Source of the DNA: Saprospiraceae bacterium
GTDB taxonomy: Bacteria; Bacteroidota; Bacteroidia; Chitinophagales; Saprospiraceae
NCBI GenBank assembly: GCA_016787415.1
Contig: JAEUUT010000103.1
Location: forward strand, 1 to 47,414
Direction: 5' to 3'
DNA length: 47,414 nt
Below the pieces are notes generated by a model, which ran no database searches, was not told the origin of the DNA, and worked only from the letters and a program-made list of their open reading frames with translations. This document shows, one piece after another, positions 16,858-24,215 of the stretch. The position numbers and the translations under genes are program-made. The first letter of the stretch is position 1. The number at the start of each line of letters is the position of its first letter.

Positions 16858-18711
16858 TTAGTACACATCCTCCAGGTACCTGCGCTGCTTTTTCAGGTTC
16901 TTCAGATACTCGGCTGCATATTCATCGCCTTTGCCGCTTTCCTTTGCAATGATCTGGCTGACAGCCTGTTGCACATCGGAAGCCATGCGCGATTTATCGC
17001 CGCAGACATAGAAACTGGCGCCATTTTCCAGGCGTTCGAAAATGAGTCGGGAGCGTTCCAGCAGGCGGTTTTGCACATAAATCTTGTCCTGCTGATCGCG
17101 GCTAAATGCCACGTCGAGTCGGTCGAGGGTACCGCGTTTGAGGTGGTTGAGCCACTCGACCTGGTACAGAAAATCAGTTTCAAAATGCGGATTACCAAAG
17201 AAAAGCCAGTTTTTGCCGGTAGCGCCGCGTTCGCTGCGTTCTTCCACAAAAGCGCGGAATGGCGCCACGCCCGTTCCCGGGCCCACCATGATAATATCGG
17301 CAGCGTCGTCGGCAGGCAGTTTGAAATATTCGTTGTGTTCTACAAAAACAGGTACCGTTTCGCCTGCCTGCACACGATCGGCAAGGAAAGTAGAGGCCAC
17401 GCCCTGGTGCGGGCGGCCATTAAAATCATACCGAAGAGCAGCCACCGTGAGGTGTACTTCATCTGGGTGTGCCAGCAGGCTCGAGGCGATGGAATACGAG
17501 CGCGGCGGCATTTTCCGCAAAAAGCCCAGCAGGGTGGATTCCGACAGCGCGGCAGGAAACTCGCGCAACAGGTCGGCCACATTTCGGCCCCAAAGGAAGT
17601 TTTTCAGGGCAGCATTGTCTTGCAAAAGGGCTTTGAGCGCACTGTTGTTGGTCCAGTTGGCGTAGTTTTCCACTACCTCGCGGGTGAGGACAGTCAGTTC
17701 CACCTCGCGCAGCAGTATTTGCTTAAACTGATCTTCTTTTCCGTTGAAAGTGAGCACTTTATTGCCATTAAGCATGGCAGTGTACAACACTTCCTTCACC
17801 AGCGATTCGGGATTGGTGGCGTAAATGCCGAGCGAATCGCCTGGTTCGTACGTCAGCCCGGAACCTTCAAGCGATAACTCCAGGTGCCAGGTTTCTTTTT
17901 GCGAACCGCGGCCGTTGAGTTGTATTTTTTCGAGAACGGGCGCTGCAAAAGGGTTTTTGCGGTCGTGCGCAGTTCCGGCCGATTTTGCCAAAGGAGCCGC
18001 TACTGCTGCATGGCCATTGGAAGAAGCAACCACGGCTGCCGAAGAAGCCCCAGCCAACGGCGCTGAAGGCAGTTTTCCCAGCACATCTGCAAACCAGCCC
18101 TCCACCGTTTCTTCAAAATCTACATCGCAATCGACCCGATTGGCTAAGCGTTGGGCGCCCAAGGCTTCCAGCCGGGCATCGACATCTTTTCCTGTCTGGC
18201 AGAATTGCAGGTAACTGCGATCGCCGAGCGCGCACACGGAAAACTGAACCCCTTCGAGGCGCGGCGCCCGGGCGCCATGCAGCCATTTGTAAAATTCTTC
18301 GGCCGACACAGGTGGTTCGCCTTCGCCTTGTGTGCTGATGACGAGCAGGACGATTTTTTCCGATTTCAGGTTTTTGCTGGGGTAGTCGTTCAGGTCGGCT
18401 ACGGTCGTCTGAAAGCCGCGTTCTTTTACTTTAGCCGATAATTGATGCGCCACTTTTTTGCTGTTGCCAGTCTGCGAGCCGTACAACACCGTTACCGCAG
18501 GCAAGGTAGCCACGGGCGCAGGCGGCGCAGGAGCAGCCACCGTTGCCACCGGTTTATCCTGCACAGATGCAGGCGCTGCCTCACCGGCCCTGGAAGCCAG
18601 ACCATAGAGGTAGCCGCTCAGCCACATTTGCTGTAGGGCGCTCTGCTGCGTCAGTTGCTGCAGCAATTGTTCGTCGGGGGCGACGGGCGGTGGAGGAAAA
18701 GTGGACGTCAT
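16858..18711 (-). CDS. cysJ: Assimilatory sulfite reductase flavoprotein subunit
   Basis: A 617-residue diflavin reductase carrying electrons from NADPH to CysI. After a Pro/Ala-rich N-terminus, the flavodoxin (FMN) domain starts at VTVLYGSQTGNSKKVA near 73. A linker rich in Ala is followed by the FAD domain (PRSYSIASS), the NADPH-binding MVGPGTGVAPFRAF and the C-terminal YLKNLKKQRRYLEDVY typical of CysJ. It lies 93 nt after the SUMT gene, with a stretch of GTTATC repeats between. The partner cysI is 5.5 kb downstream on the same strand, separated by the TonB receptor. Confidence 0.95.
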   Translation of the reverse strand: MTSTFPPPPVAPDEQLLQQLTQQSALQQMWLSGYLYGLASRAGEAAPASVQDKPVATVAAPAPPAPVATLPAVTVLYGSQTGNSKKVAHQLSAKVKERGFQTTVADLNDYPSKNLKSEKIVLLVISTQGEGEPPVSAEEFYKWLHGARAPRLEGVQFSVCALGDRSYLQFCQTGKDVDARLEALGAQRLANRVDCDVDFEETVEGWFADVLGKLPSAPLAGASSAAVVASSNGHAAVAAPLAKSAGTAHDRKNPFAAPVLEKIQLNGRGSQKETWHLELSLEGSGLTYEPGDSLGIYATNPESLVKEVLYTAMLNGNKVLTFNGKEDQFKQILLREVELTVLTREVVENYANWTNNSALKALLQDNAALKNFLWGRNVADLLREFPAALSESTLLGFLRKMPPRSYSIASSLLAHPDEVHLTVAALRYDFNGRPHQGVASTFLADRVQAGETVPVFVEHNEYFKLPADDAADIIMVGPGTGVAPFRAFVEERSERGATGKNWLFFGNPHFETDFLYQVEWLNHLKRGTLDRLDVAFSRDQQDKIYVQNRLLERSRLIFERLENGASFYVCGDKSRMASDVQQAVSQIIAKESGKGDEYAAEYLKNLKKQRRYLEDVY

Positions 18712-18717
18712 AATTTT

Positions 18718-18768
18718 GTTATCAGTTATCGGGTGGTTATCGGTTATCAGTTATTCGTTATCAGGGGT
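18718..18768. repeat. Degenerate GTTATC(A/G)G tandem repeat
   Basis: Six or so imperfect copies of GTTATCAGTTATCGG fill the gap between SUMT and cysJ. There is no matching inverted arm here. It resembles the arms of the inverted repeats elsewhere in the window but lacks the palindrome. Confidence 0.6.
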
Positions 18769-18804
18769 GGTAAGCGAGCATTTGTTCGTTTTTCGGGAAT
18801 ATGT

Positions 18805-19626
18805 TTATGAAGGGAGGGTGCTTATTTCCTGTATCATTAGTTGTTCCAGTGCCAGTCGGTTATGTACTACGGCGCCGGCAACGATGACGGCGGGGCTGGC
18901 GGTGTTTGCCTGTCGTGTTTTTTCAACAATATCCGCAATGGTACCCACGATGACCTGCTGCTCGGGCAAAGTGGCGTTTTGTATGATAGCAATGGGCAGA
19001 TTGTCTTTCCCGGTTTGCAAAAAGGCCGCTGCGATGTCTGCGATTTTGGACAAACCCATCAGGATGACCAAGGTGGCATCTGTTTGGGCAGCAAGGGCAA
19101 TTTCAGGGTTAAAAACGCCCGCGTCGGTAGTGGCCGTCAGCACCCAGAAACTGCGGCTCGCGCCCCGCAGCGTAACAGGAATACCGGCGGCGGCAGGCGC
19201 AGCGATGGCGCTCGATATTCCGGGCACATACTCTACTGCAACTCCGTGACTTTGAGCGTATTGCATTTCTTCAAAACCACGTCCGAACACAAAAGGGTCG
19301 CCACCTTTGAGGCGTACCACATGGCCGTAGTCCTTGGCATACCCCACGATCATTTCGTTTATTTCTTCCTGGGTAAATGCCTTGTGGCTGCGGCGTTTGC
19401 CCACATAAATGCGTGCAGCGCCGGAAGGCGCATACTCCAGCAAATCGGGGCTCACCAGCGCATCGTACAACACCACATCTGCCTGCCCAAGTACCCTGAC
19501 CGCCTTGAGGGTCATCAGTTCGGGGTCGCCGATGCCAGCACCGACGACCGTCAGTCGGGGCGTTTTGGAAGCGGCGTCTTTCAGAACGGGCGTTCCGGCA
19601 ATAGTTGTTGTAGACAGGTTAGACAT
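18805..19626 (-). CDS. cobA: Uroporphyrinogen-III C-methyltransferase (SUMT)
   Basis: A 273-residue tetrapyrrole methylase that adds two methyl groups from S-adenosylmethionine to make precorrin-2 for siroheme. Motifs are LTVVGAGIGDPELMTLKA, DALVSPDLLEYAP, HVVRLKGGDPFVFGRGFEE and YVPGISSAIAAPAAAGIPVTLRG, all standard for the family. It is the CysG C-terminal activity as a separate gene; the N-terminal activity is in the fusion at 8005. It lies 20 nt after cysN, so co-transcription is very likely. Confidence 0.93.
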   Translation of the reverse strand: MSNLSTTTIAGTPVLKDAASKTPRLTVVGAGIGDPELMTLKAVRVLGQADVVLYDALVSPDLLEYAPSGAARIYVGKRRSHKAFTQEEINEMIVGYAKDYGHVVRLKGGDPFVFGRGFEEMQYAQSHGVAVEYVPGISSAIAAPAAAGIPVTLRGASRSFWVLTATTDAGVFNPEIALAAQTDATLVILMGLSKIADIAAAFLQTGKDNLPIAIIQNATLPEQQVIVGTIADIVEKTRQANTASPAVIVAGAVVHNRLALEQLMIQEISTLPS

Positions 19627-19646
19627 GTTGTTGGGTGTCGTTTAGG

Positions 19647-20936
19647 TCAAATGGCAAAATCCTGTTGCAGGGTTTCCGTTACCGGCACCTCATGCAACAT
19701 ACCCGCGCCTACGGTGTCGAAGGTGTTGTCGTTGACGAGGATGAGGCCGCCTGTACTTCGGTTTTGTTTGTAGGAATCGAACACCAGCGGCTTGGCGGTG
19801 CGGAGCCGGATCGTGGCGATGTCATTGAGTTTCAGTTGTTCGGCCTCTTGCTGTTCGAAGGTGTGAACATCCACGCGGTGGTAAATTTCCTTGACGATGG
19901 CTTTTACAGTAGCCGAATTGTGGCGCACCAGCAGGCGGTCGCCGGGATACAGCGGGCGCTCGCTCATCCAGCACACATCGAGGTCGAGGTCTTGCGTGAC
20001 GGCGGGCTGAGCGCTGTCGAGGCGCACAATGGTATCGCCACGGGAAATGTCGATATCGTCTGCGAGGTGCAGCACTACAGGTTGGGGAGCGAAGGCTTCT
20101 TCCACTTCCTGCTGATTCACCTCGATGGCTTTAATGGTAGATTCGATACCGGCAGGCAACACCACTACCCTATCGCCTTTTCGGAAATTGCCGCTGCGCA
20201 GCGCGCCAGCGTAGCCGCGGTAGTCGTGCAGTTCTTCGGTGCGGGGCCGAATCACGTATTGCACCTGAAAACGCGGTGCTACCTCTTCATTGGTTTCGGA
20301 AAGTTCTACGGTTTCGAGGTGTTCGAGCAGGGTTTTGCCGGTATACCAAGGCATTTTTTCCGACAGGGTCACCACGTTGTCGCCGGCCAGGGCGCTCATA
20401 GGAATGAATGTAATTTCCTGTAAACCAAGTTTTTGCGCCAGTTTCTGATAGTCGGCAGCAATGCGGTAGAACACCTCCTCGTCATAGTCCACCAGGTCCA
20501 TTTTATTCACGGCCGCCACGATGTGCGGAATACCCACCAGCGACGCTACGAGGCTGTGGCGGTGCGTTTGCTCCACCACGCCATGCCGGGCATCGATGAG
20601 GATGATAGCCAGGTCGGCATTGGAAGCGCCGGTCACCATGTTGCGGGTGTATTGCACGTGGCCGGGCGCATCGGCAATGATAAACTTGCGGCGTGGGGTA
20701 TTAAAATACTTGTACGCCACATCAATGGTAATGCCTTGCTCGCGTTCGGCGCGCAGGCCGTCGGTCAGCAACGACAGATCGAGTTCGCCATCGGGCTTGT
20801 TCTTGCTCTGGCGTTCGAGGGTATGCAGAATATCGTGCGAAACCGCTTTGGAATCGAACAAAAGGCGTCCGATCAAAGTGCTTTTGCCGTCGTCGACGGA
20901 GCCTGCGGTTATGAATTTTAGTATGTTCACTTTCAA
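19647..20936 (-). CDS. cysN: Sulfate adenylyltransferase subunit 1 (GTPase)
   Basis: A 429-residue GTPase subunit that drives APS formation with CysD. It shows the P-loop GSVDDGKSTLIGRLL, switch II DAPGHVQYTRNM and NKMDL, then EF-Tu-like beta domains. No APS kinase domain is fused, in keeping with the APS/PAPS-reductase-type CysH nearby. There is no ATG at the 5' end: the frame begins TTG (20936) or GTG (20930), giving MKVNILKFITAG or MNILKF. Upstream in frame is a stop, so a non-ATG start is required. Confidence 0.93.
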   Translation of the reverse strand: MKVNILKFITAGSVDDGKSTLIGRLLFDSKAVSHDILHTLERQSKNKPDGELDLSLLTDGLRAEREQGITIDVAYKYFNTPRRKFIIADAPGHVQYTRNMVTGASNADLAIILIDARHGVVEQTHRHSLVASLVGIPHIVAAVNKMDLVDYDEEVFYRIAADYQKLAQKLGLQEITFIPMSALAGDNVVTLSEKMPWYTGKTLLEHLETVELSETNEEVAPRFQVQYVIRPRTEELHDYRGYAGALRSGNFRKGDRVVVLPAGIESTIKAIEVNQQEVEEAFAPQPVVLHLADDIDISRGDTIVRLDSAQPAVTQDLDLDVCWMSERPLYPGDRLLVRHNSATVKAIVKEIYHRVDVHTFEQQEAEQLKLNDIATIRLRTAKPLVFDSYKQNRSTGGLILVNDNTFDTVGAGMLHEVPVTETLQQDFAI

Positions 20937-21071
20937 CGAGTTATGGGTTGAAAGTTATGAGTGATGAGTGATGAGTGATGAGTGTTAGTGCTGTATGCCC
21001 GGCCTCTCTAATAGCAAAACCGGTAGTACAGCACCAACACCCATAACTCATAACTCATAACTCATAACTCA
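20937..21071. repeat. Intergenic inverted repeat J (GAGTTAT/GTGATGA units)
   Basis: Left arm GAGTTATGGGTTGAAAGTTATGAG plus GTGATGA units; right arm repeated CATAACT. The inner stem GTGTTAGTGCTGTA is mirrored as TACAGCACCAACAC. It separates cysD from cysN and contributes the TGA stop of cysD. Confidence 0.85.
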
Positions 21072-21977
21072 AAAATATCCGTTCTTCTTCCGGTCTTCCA
21101 TGGCCGCTTCCGACAGTCGGTCGTCGAGGCGGGTGGCGCCGCGTTCACTGATTTTTGTTTCAATAATTTCCTGGATAATATCCTCCACCGTAGTGGCGGG
21201 GCTTTCCACGGCGGCCGTGCAGGTAGCATCGCCAACGGTACGGAAACGCACTTCGCGGTTGGCAGTAATGTCTTCCGGGTCGAGGCGAATATGCTCGGTA
21301 ATGGCGATCAACTGCCCGCCTGGCGTCACCACACAATCTCGGGCATGGGAGAAATAAATATTCGGCAGTTCGATTTTTTCCCGGCGGATATAGTTCCACA
21401 CATCGAGTTCGGTCCAGTTGGAAATCGGGAATACGCGCACATTTTCACCTTTGCGAATGCTGCCGTTGTAAATATCCCAAAGTTCGGGGCGCTGGCGTTT
21501 GGGATCCCAGGCGCCGAATTCGTCGCGGATGCTAAAGATGCGCTCTTTGGCACGGGCTTTTTCCTCGTCGCGGCGGGCGCCACCAATGCAGGCGTCGAAT
21601 TCAAACTCCTCGATCGTTTCCAATAACGTGTTGGTTTGCAGGGCATTGCGACTGGGGAATTTGCCCGAGCCGTCTTTCAGGCCCTGGCGACGTATCGTAT
21701 CTTCCACTTTTCGTACGATCAGGCGCTCACCCAGTTGTGCGGCCAGCCGATCCCGGTATTCCAGTACTTCGGGGAAATTGTGCCCGGTGTCGATATGCAC
21801 GAGCGGGAACGGGAATTTTCCCGGCCGAAACGCTTTTTCTGCCAGTTTTACCAACGTAATTGAATCTTTCCCACCGGAAAACAGCAGTGCCGGCCGTTCA
21901 AACTGTCCGGCTACTTCCCTCAGAATGTGTATCGCCTGCGCTTCCAGGTGGTCGAGATAATCGAAGTTTTTTGACAT
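21069..21977 (-). CDS. cysD: Sulfate adenylyltransferase subunit 2
   Basis: A 302-residue N-type ATP pyrophosphatase that makes APS from ATP and sulfate with CysN. It has the PP-loop LLFSGGKDSITLVKLAEKAF near residue 30, then HIDTGHNFPEVLEYRD, CIGGARRDEEKARAKERIFS and FPISNWTELDVWNYI. The ATG at 21977 (MSKNFDYLDHLEAQAI) is the family start; the open frame further upstream is read from element K. The C-terminus ends KKNGYF, as expected, and the TGA stop abuts element J. Confidence 0.95.
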   Translation of the reverse strand: MSKNFDYLDHLEAQAIHILREVAGQFERPALLFSGGKDSITLVKLAEKAFRPGKFPFPLVHIDTGHNFPEVLEYRDRLAAQLGERLIVRKVEDTIRRQGLKDGSGKFPSRNALQTNTLLETIEEFEFDACIGGARRDEEKARAKERIFSIRDEFGAWDPKRQRPELWDIYNGSIRKGENVRVFPISNWTELDVWNYIRREKIELPNIYFSHARDCVVTPGGQLIAITEHIRLDPEDITANREVRFRTVGDATCTAAVESPATTVEDIIQEIIETKISERGATRLDDRLSEAAMEDRKKNGYF

Positions 21978-21979
21978 AT

Positions 21980-22153
21980 ATAGTGAGTAGTGAGTAGTGA
22001 GAGAGGTGAGAGGTGAGAGGTGAGAGGTGAGAGGTGAGAGTACGTAGAGTGTACCAGTAAGTTCGTGGTTTTGAGATTCGATACCCATAATTTCAAGAAT
22101 TAATCGGTACACTCTACGCACTCTCACTTCTCACTTCTCGCCTCTCACCTCTA
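21980..22153. repeat. Intergenic inverted repeat K (GTGAGAG heptads, GTAGAGTGTACC core)
   Basis: Left arm of GAGGTGA units then ACGTAGAGTGTACC; right arm GGTACACTCTACGCACTCTC then CTTCTCA units; loop about 45 nt. It lies between cysD and cysH and overlaps the end of cysH, whose last 13 codons are read from it. Confidence 0.9.
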
Positions 22154-22860
22154 ATATGTAGTCCGCATTCCTTTTTCGATGTGTCTTCCCACCACCAGCG
22201 GCCGGCGCGGAAGTCCTCGCCCTCGCGGATGGCACGGGTGCAGGGTGCGCAGCCGATACTGACAAAACCCTTATCGTGCAAAGGATTATACGGGATGTTG
22301 TGTTGTTGTATAAAATCGCGCACCTGCTGAAAGGTCCAGTCGAACAGCGGGTGAAATTTGATGAGTTGGTGGCCGCCGTCCCATTCCAGATCGCGCATAT
22401 CGTGGCGGTTGGCCGACTGCTCGGCCCGGATACCTGTGACCCAGAGTGCCTGTCCTTGCAGCGCGCGCCCCAGTGGCTCCACTTTGCGGATGTAGCAGCA
22501 TTCTTTGCGGTTTTCTACGGATTCGTAAAAACTGTTGGGGCCTTTTTCTGCCAGCAGCCGCTCAAGAGCGCCGGTCTGCGGGGCATACGTTTCAATGGGT
22601 TGGTTGTAGCGCTGGACGGTACGCGCCCAAGTGCTGTACGTTTCCTGAAAATTGCGGCCGGTATCGAGGGTAAATACCCGAATCGGGAGTTTATTGGCAA
22701 AAATCAGGTGGCTGATAACCTGGTCTTCGATGCCGAAACTGGTGGAAAACACCGCCTTGCCTTCAAAATATTCGGCCAACCAGGCCAATGCCTCCAGCGG
22801 GCTGTTGCGTTGCTGCAAAGCGCTTTCTATTTCCGGCAAGAGGGTATTCGAAACGGGCAT
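22114..22860 (-). CDS. cysH: Phosphoadenylyl-/adenylyl-sulfate reductase
   Basis: A 248-residue reductase converting APS (or PAPS) to sulfite. It has the PP-loop-like FSTSFGIEDQVISHLI, TLDTGRNFQETY, the cluster cysteines CC at 121-122 and Cys204/Cys207 (GCAPC), and the catalytic Cys232 in ECGLH. The four cluster cysteines indicate a 4Fe-4S, APS-preferring type, consistent with the absence of CysC. CysH proteins normally end at or near ECGLH; here 13 more residues (IRGERREVRSESA) are read from element K, and the stop TAG lies within the GTAGAGT core. Upstream is a cysteine-codon leader with a terminator. Confidence 0.95.
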   Translation of the reverse strand: MPVSNTLLPEIESALQQRNSPLEALAWLAEYFEGKAVFSTSFGIEDQVISHLIFANKLPIRVFTLDTGRNFQETYSTWARTVQRYNQPIETYAPQTGALERLLAEKGPNSFYESVENRKECCYIRKVEPLGRALQGQALWVTGIRAEQSANRHDMRDLEWDGGHQLIKFHPLFDWTFQQVRDFIQQHNIPYNPLHDKGFVSIGCAPCTRAIREGEDFRAGRWWWEDTSKKECGLHIRGERREVRSESA

Positions 22861-22880
22861 GTGCGGATGATTTTTTTGAT

Positions 22881-22916
22881 AAATAAAAAAGCCTTTCGGG
22901 TGAATACCGAAGGGCT
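22881..22916 (-). terminator. Intrinsic terminator of the cysH attenuator
   Basis: On the minus strand AGCCCTTCGG and CCGAAAGGCT pair (nine of ten positions, one C-A mismatch) around a short loop, followed by TTTTTTATTT. It lies between the leader ORF stop (22945) and cysH (22860). Its 5' arm can instead pair with CCGAAG(C)GGCT at 22972-22982 in the leader, with one bulged C. Confidence 0.85.
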
Positions 22917-22944
22917 TTTTTACTGCGTGAAACAGAATGAACTT

Positions 22945-23040
22945 TTAACCTTTTCTTCTGACAGGCAGTGCAGCCGCTTCGGGGGTCCGGAGCAGACAGC
23001 AACAACAACAGGTATTGAATTGGATCAGGTTGAAAAGCAT
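22945..23040 (-). CDS. Cysteine leader peptide 1 (31 aa, five consecutive Cys)
   Basis: ATG at 23040, stop TAA at 22945. The peptide starts MLFNLIQFNT, continues with CCCCC (codons 11-15), then LLRTPEAAALPVRRKG. The Cys run is followed four codons later by the segment CCGAAGCGGCT, which mimics the 3' arm of the downstream terminator. In known leader-peptide attenuators a ribosome starved for the amino acid stalls on its codons and frees such a segment. Here low charged tRNA-Cys would let the antiterminator form and switch cysH on. The peptide itself probably has no other function. The second leader at 25033 shares the Cys run and the (P/T)EAA stretch. Confidence 0.85.
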   Translation of the reverse strand: MLFNLIQFNTCCCCCLLRTPEAAALPVRRKG

Positions 23041-23044
23041 GGCA

Positions 23045-23076
23045 CAAAAGTATGTATTTTTTATAGAGATATGCAA
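23045..23076 (-). promoter_or_regulatory. Alternative proximal promoter for the cysH leader
   Basis: TACTTTTG (23045-23052, minus strand) with TTG (23074-23076) 21 nt upstream. If used, transcription would begin almost at the leader ATG, giving a leaderless message. The more distal promoter at 23166-23194 is the other candidate. Confidence 0.35.
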
Positions 23077-23165
23077 GTCGTTTGCCACTCTTTTATTTTA
23101 AATAATAATTATAGAGCACTTTTAGTCATTTAAATGTTTGATTATCAATTTTTTAATAAATAAAA

Positions 23166-23220
23166 CAAAATTATTAAACCAATGCCAATTTCAACTATCA
23201 ATCTATTTAACAGATAGACT
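23166..23220 (-). promoter_or_regulatory. cysH-operon promoter with operator O2
   Basis: On the minus strand, -7 box TAATTTTG (23166-23173) and -33 TTG (23192-23194), spacing 18. Five bp further upstream, 23200-23220 is a 21-bp palindrome of the O1 type: A(A/G)TCTAT-N7-ATAGACT. A regulator there could interfere with polymerase. The 125-nt 5' UTR before the leader peptide looks A/T-rich and otherwise featureless. Confidence 0.6.
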
Positions 23221-23261
23221 GATTACTTAAAAAGGCATTTATTTTCGCTAAAAAGTTCGTA

Positions 23262-23978
23262 TCAAACCACATCAAACAAATCTCGCACGCCCGGCGGCCT
23301 GGCCATTGTAAACGCCTCGGCATATTCCACCCCGATCTGTCGGCCTAGCATGGCATTCCGGCCGCGCAGGGCTTCAAAAAACGAAGGGCAGGAAATGGGC
23401 GTTTCAGGGTCGGTACAATCGGGCTGAAAAAACTGGGATTTGTACGCTTTAATCACTTCGAATTTCCGATCGATATACGGGCTGATGTCTACTACAATAT
23501 CCGGTGTGCAATGCCGATCCTGCACATAGTGATACACCGCCTTGGGGCGCCAGGGGTGTTGCACTACCTGATCTTCAATGGTGACTACGCGAATCAGGCC
23601 CGACAGAAAAACGGCCTGTTCTACCAGGGTTGCAGCCTTTGCATGATCCGGATGCCGGTCGTCTTTGGCATTGGCCAGGATAATAGAGGGCCGGTACTTT
23701 CGGATTTTTGCTACTAATTTCAACACATTTGTCTGATCCACCTGGAAAAAGCCGTCGGGCAAATACAACTGATCGCGCACGGATACTGCCAGTAGCCGCG
23801 TGGCCTCTAAGGCTTCTTCAGCGCGCTGGGTCACATTGCCCCGTGTGCTGAGTTCGGCCTGCGTCAAATCCAGCAACCCCACTTGCCGCCCTCGGGCAAT
23901 GTGGCTCAGAATGGTACCGCCGGCCGCTACTTCTACATCGTCGGCATGCGCGGAAATTGCCAGAATATCGAGGTTCAT
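23262..23978 (-). CDS. bshB1: Bacillithiol biosynthesis deacetylase BshB1
   Basis: A 238-residue LmbE/PIG-L zinc deacetylase acting on GlcNAc-malate in bacillithiol synthesis. The metal motif AHADDVE (residues 10-16) replaces the commoner HPDDVE: His and the two Asp are present but Pro is Ala. Further signatures are GGTILSHIARGRQVGLLDLTQAELSTRGN, NAKDDRHPDHAKA and the family-specific SQFF near 190. The start MNLDILAISAHADDVE at 23978 aligns with the family; the track frame begins eight codons earlier. It pairs functionally with ypdA at 6923. It lies between the two cysteine-leader units and links thiol synthesis to sulfur supply. Confidence 0.9.
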   Translation of the reverse strand: MNLDILAISAHADDVEVAAGGTILSHIARGRQVGLLDLTQAELSTRGNVTQRAEEALEATRLLAVSVRDQLYLPDGFFQVDQTNVLKLVAKIRKYRPSIILANAKDDRHPDHAKAATLVEQAVFLSGLIRVVTIEDQVVQHPWRPKAVYHYVQDRHCTPDIVVDISPYIDRKFEVIKAYKSQFFQPDCTDPETPISCPSFFEALRGRNAMLGRQIGVEYAEAFTMARPPGVRDLFDVV

Positions 23979-24062
23979 GGTCGAAACATTATTTCTTTTC
24001 AAATTTTGCTGCCGTGCCAGCGGTCATGTCCGGCACGGACAGCAATTGCACCTAACCTAATT

Positions 24063-24173
24063 TCAAATCAGTCTATTATTCACCAGGCTGAGCAGGGTAA
24101 CTACCAGCAAGGCATTCAAGCGTACAATGTGTTCATCGGTTTGGCGGTCGTTGATTGGACAAAATTTAGCCAT
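24063..24173 (-). pseudogene. Short fragment resembling the N-terminus of DUF4395 membrane proteins
   Basis: A 36-codon frame starting MAKFCPINDRQTDEHIVRLN and running into one hydrophobic stretch before a TGA. The CPI...DEHIVRLNALL pattern resembles the start of DUF4395 proteins, which then continue for over 100 residues; here nothing follows in any frame. It starts 42 nt after the cysteine-free CysH paralogue and is probably co-transcribed with it. It is a remnant or a tiny single-span protein. The family match is from memory and tentative. Confidence 0.45.
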
Positions 24174-24215
24174 GATATTTCAGCAAATAAGGGTTGAACA
24201 AGGAGAATTTTGTCG

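Noticed and set aside
22881..23040. SAM or cobalamin riboswitch upstream of cysH
   Set aside because: No SAM-I core (such as AGAGA-turn and GGCAACC) or B12 box is visible. The conserved signal is an ORF with Cys codons plus a terminator, which explains the region better.
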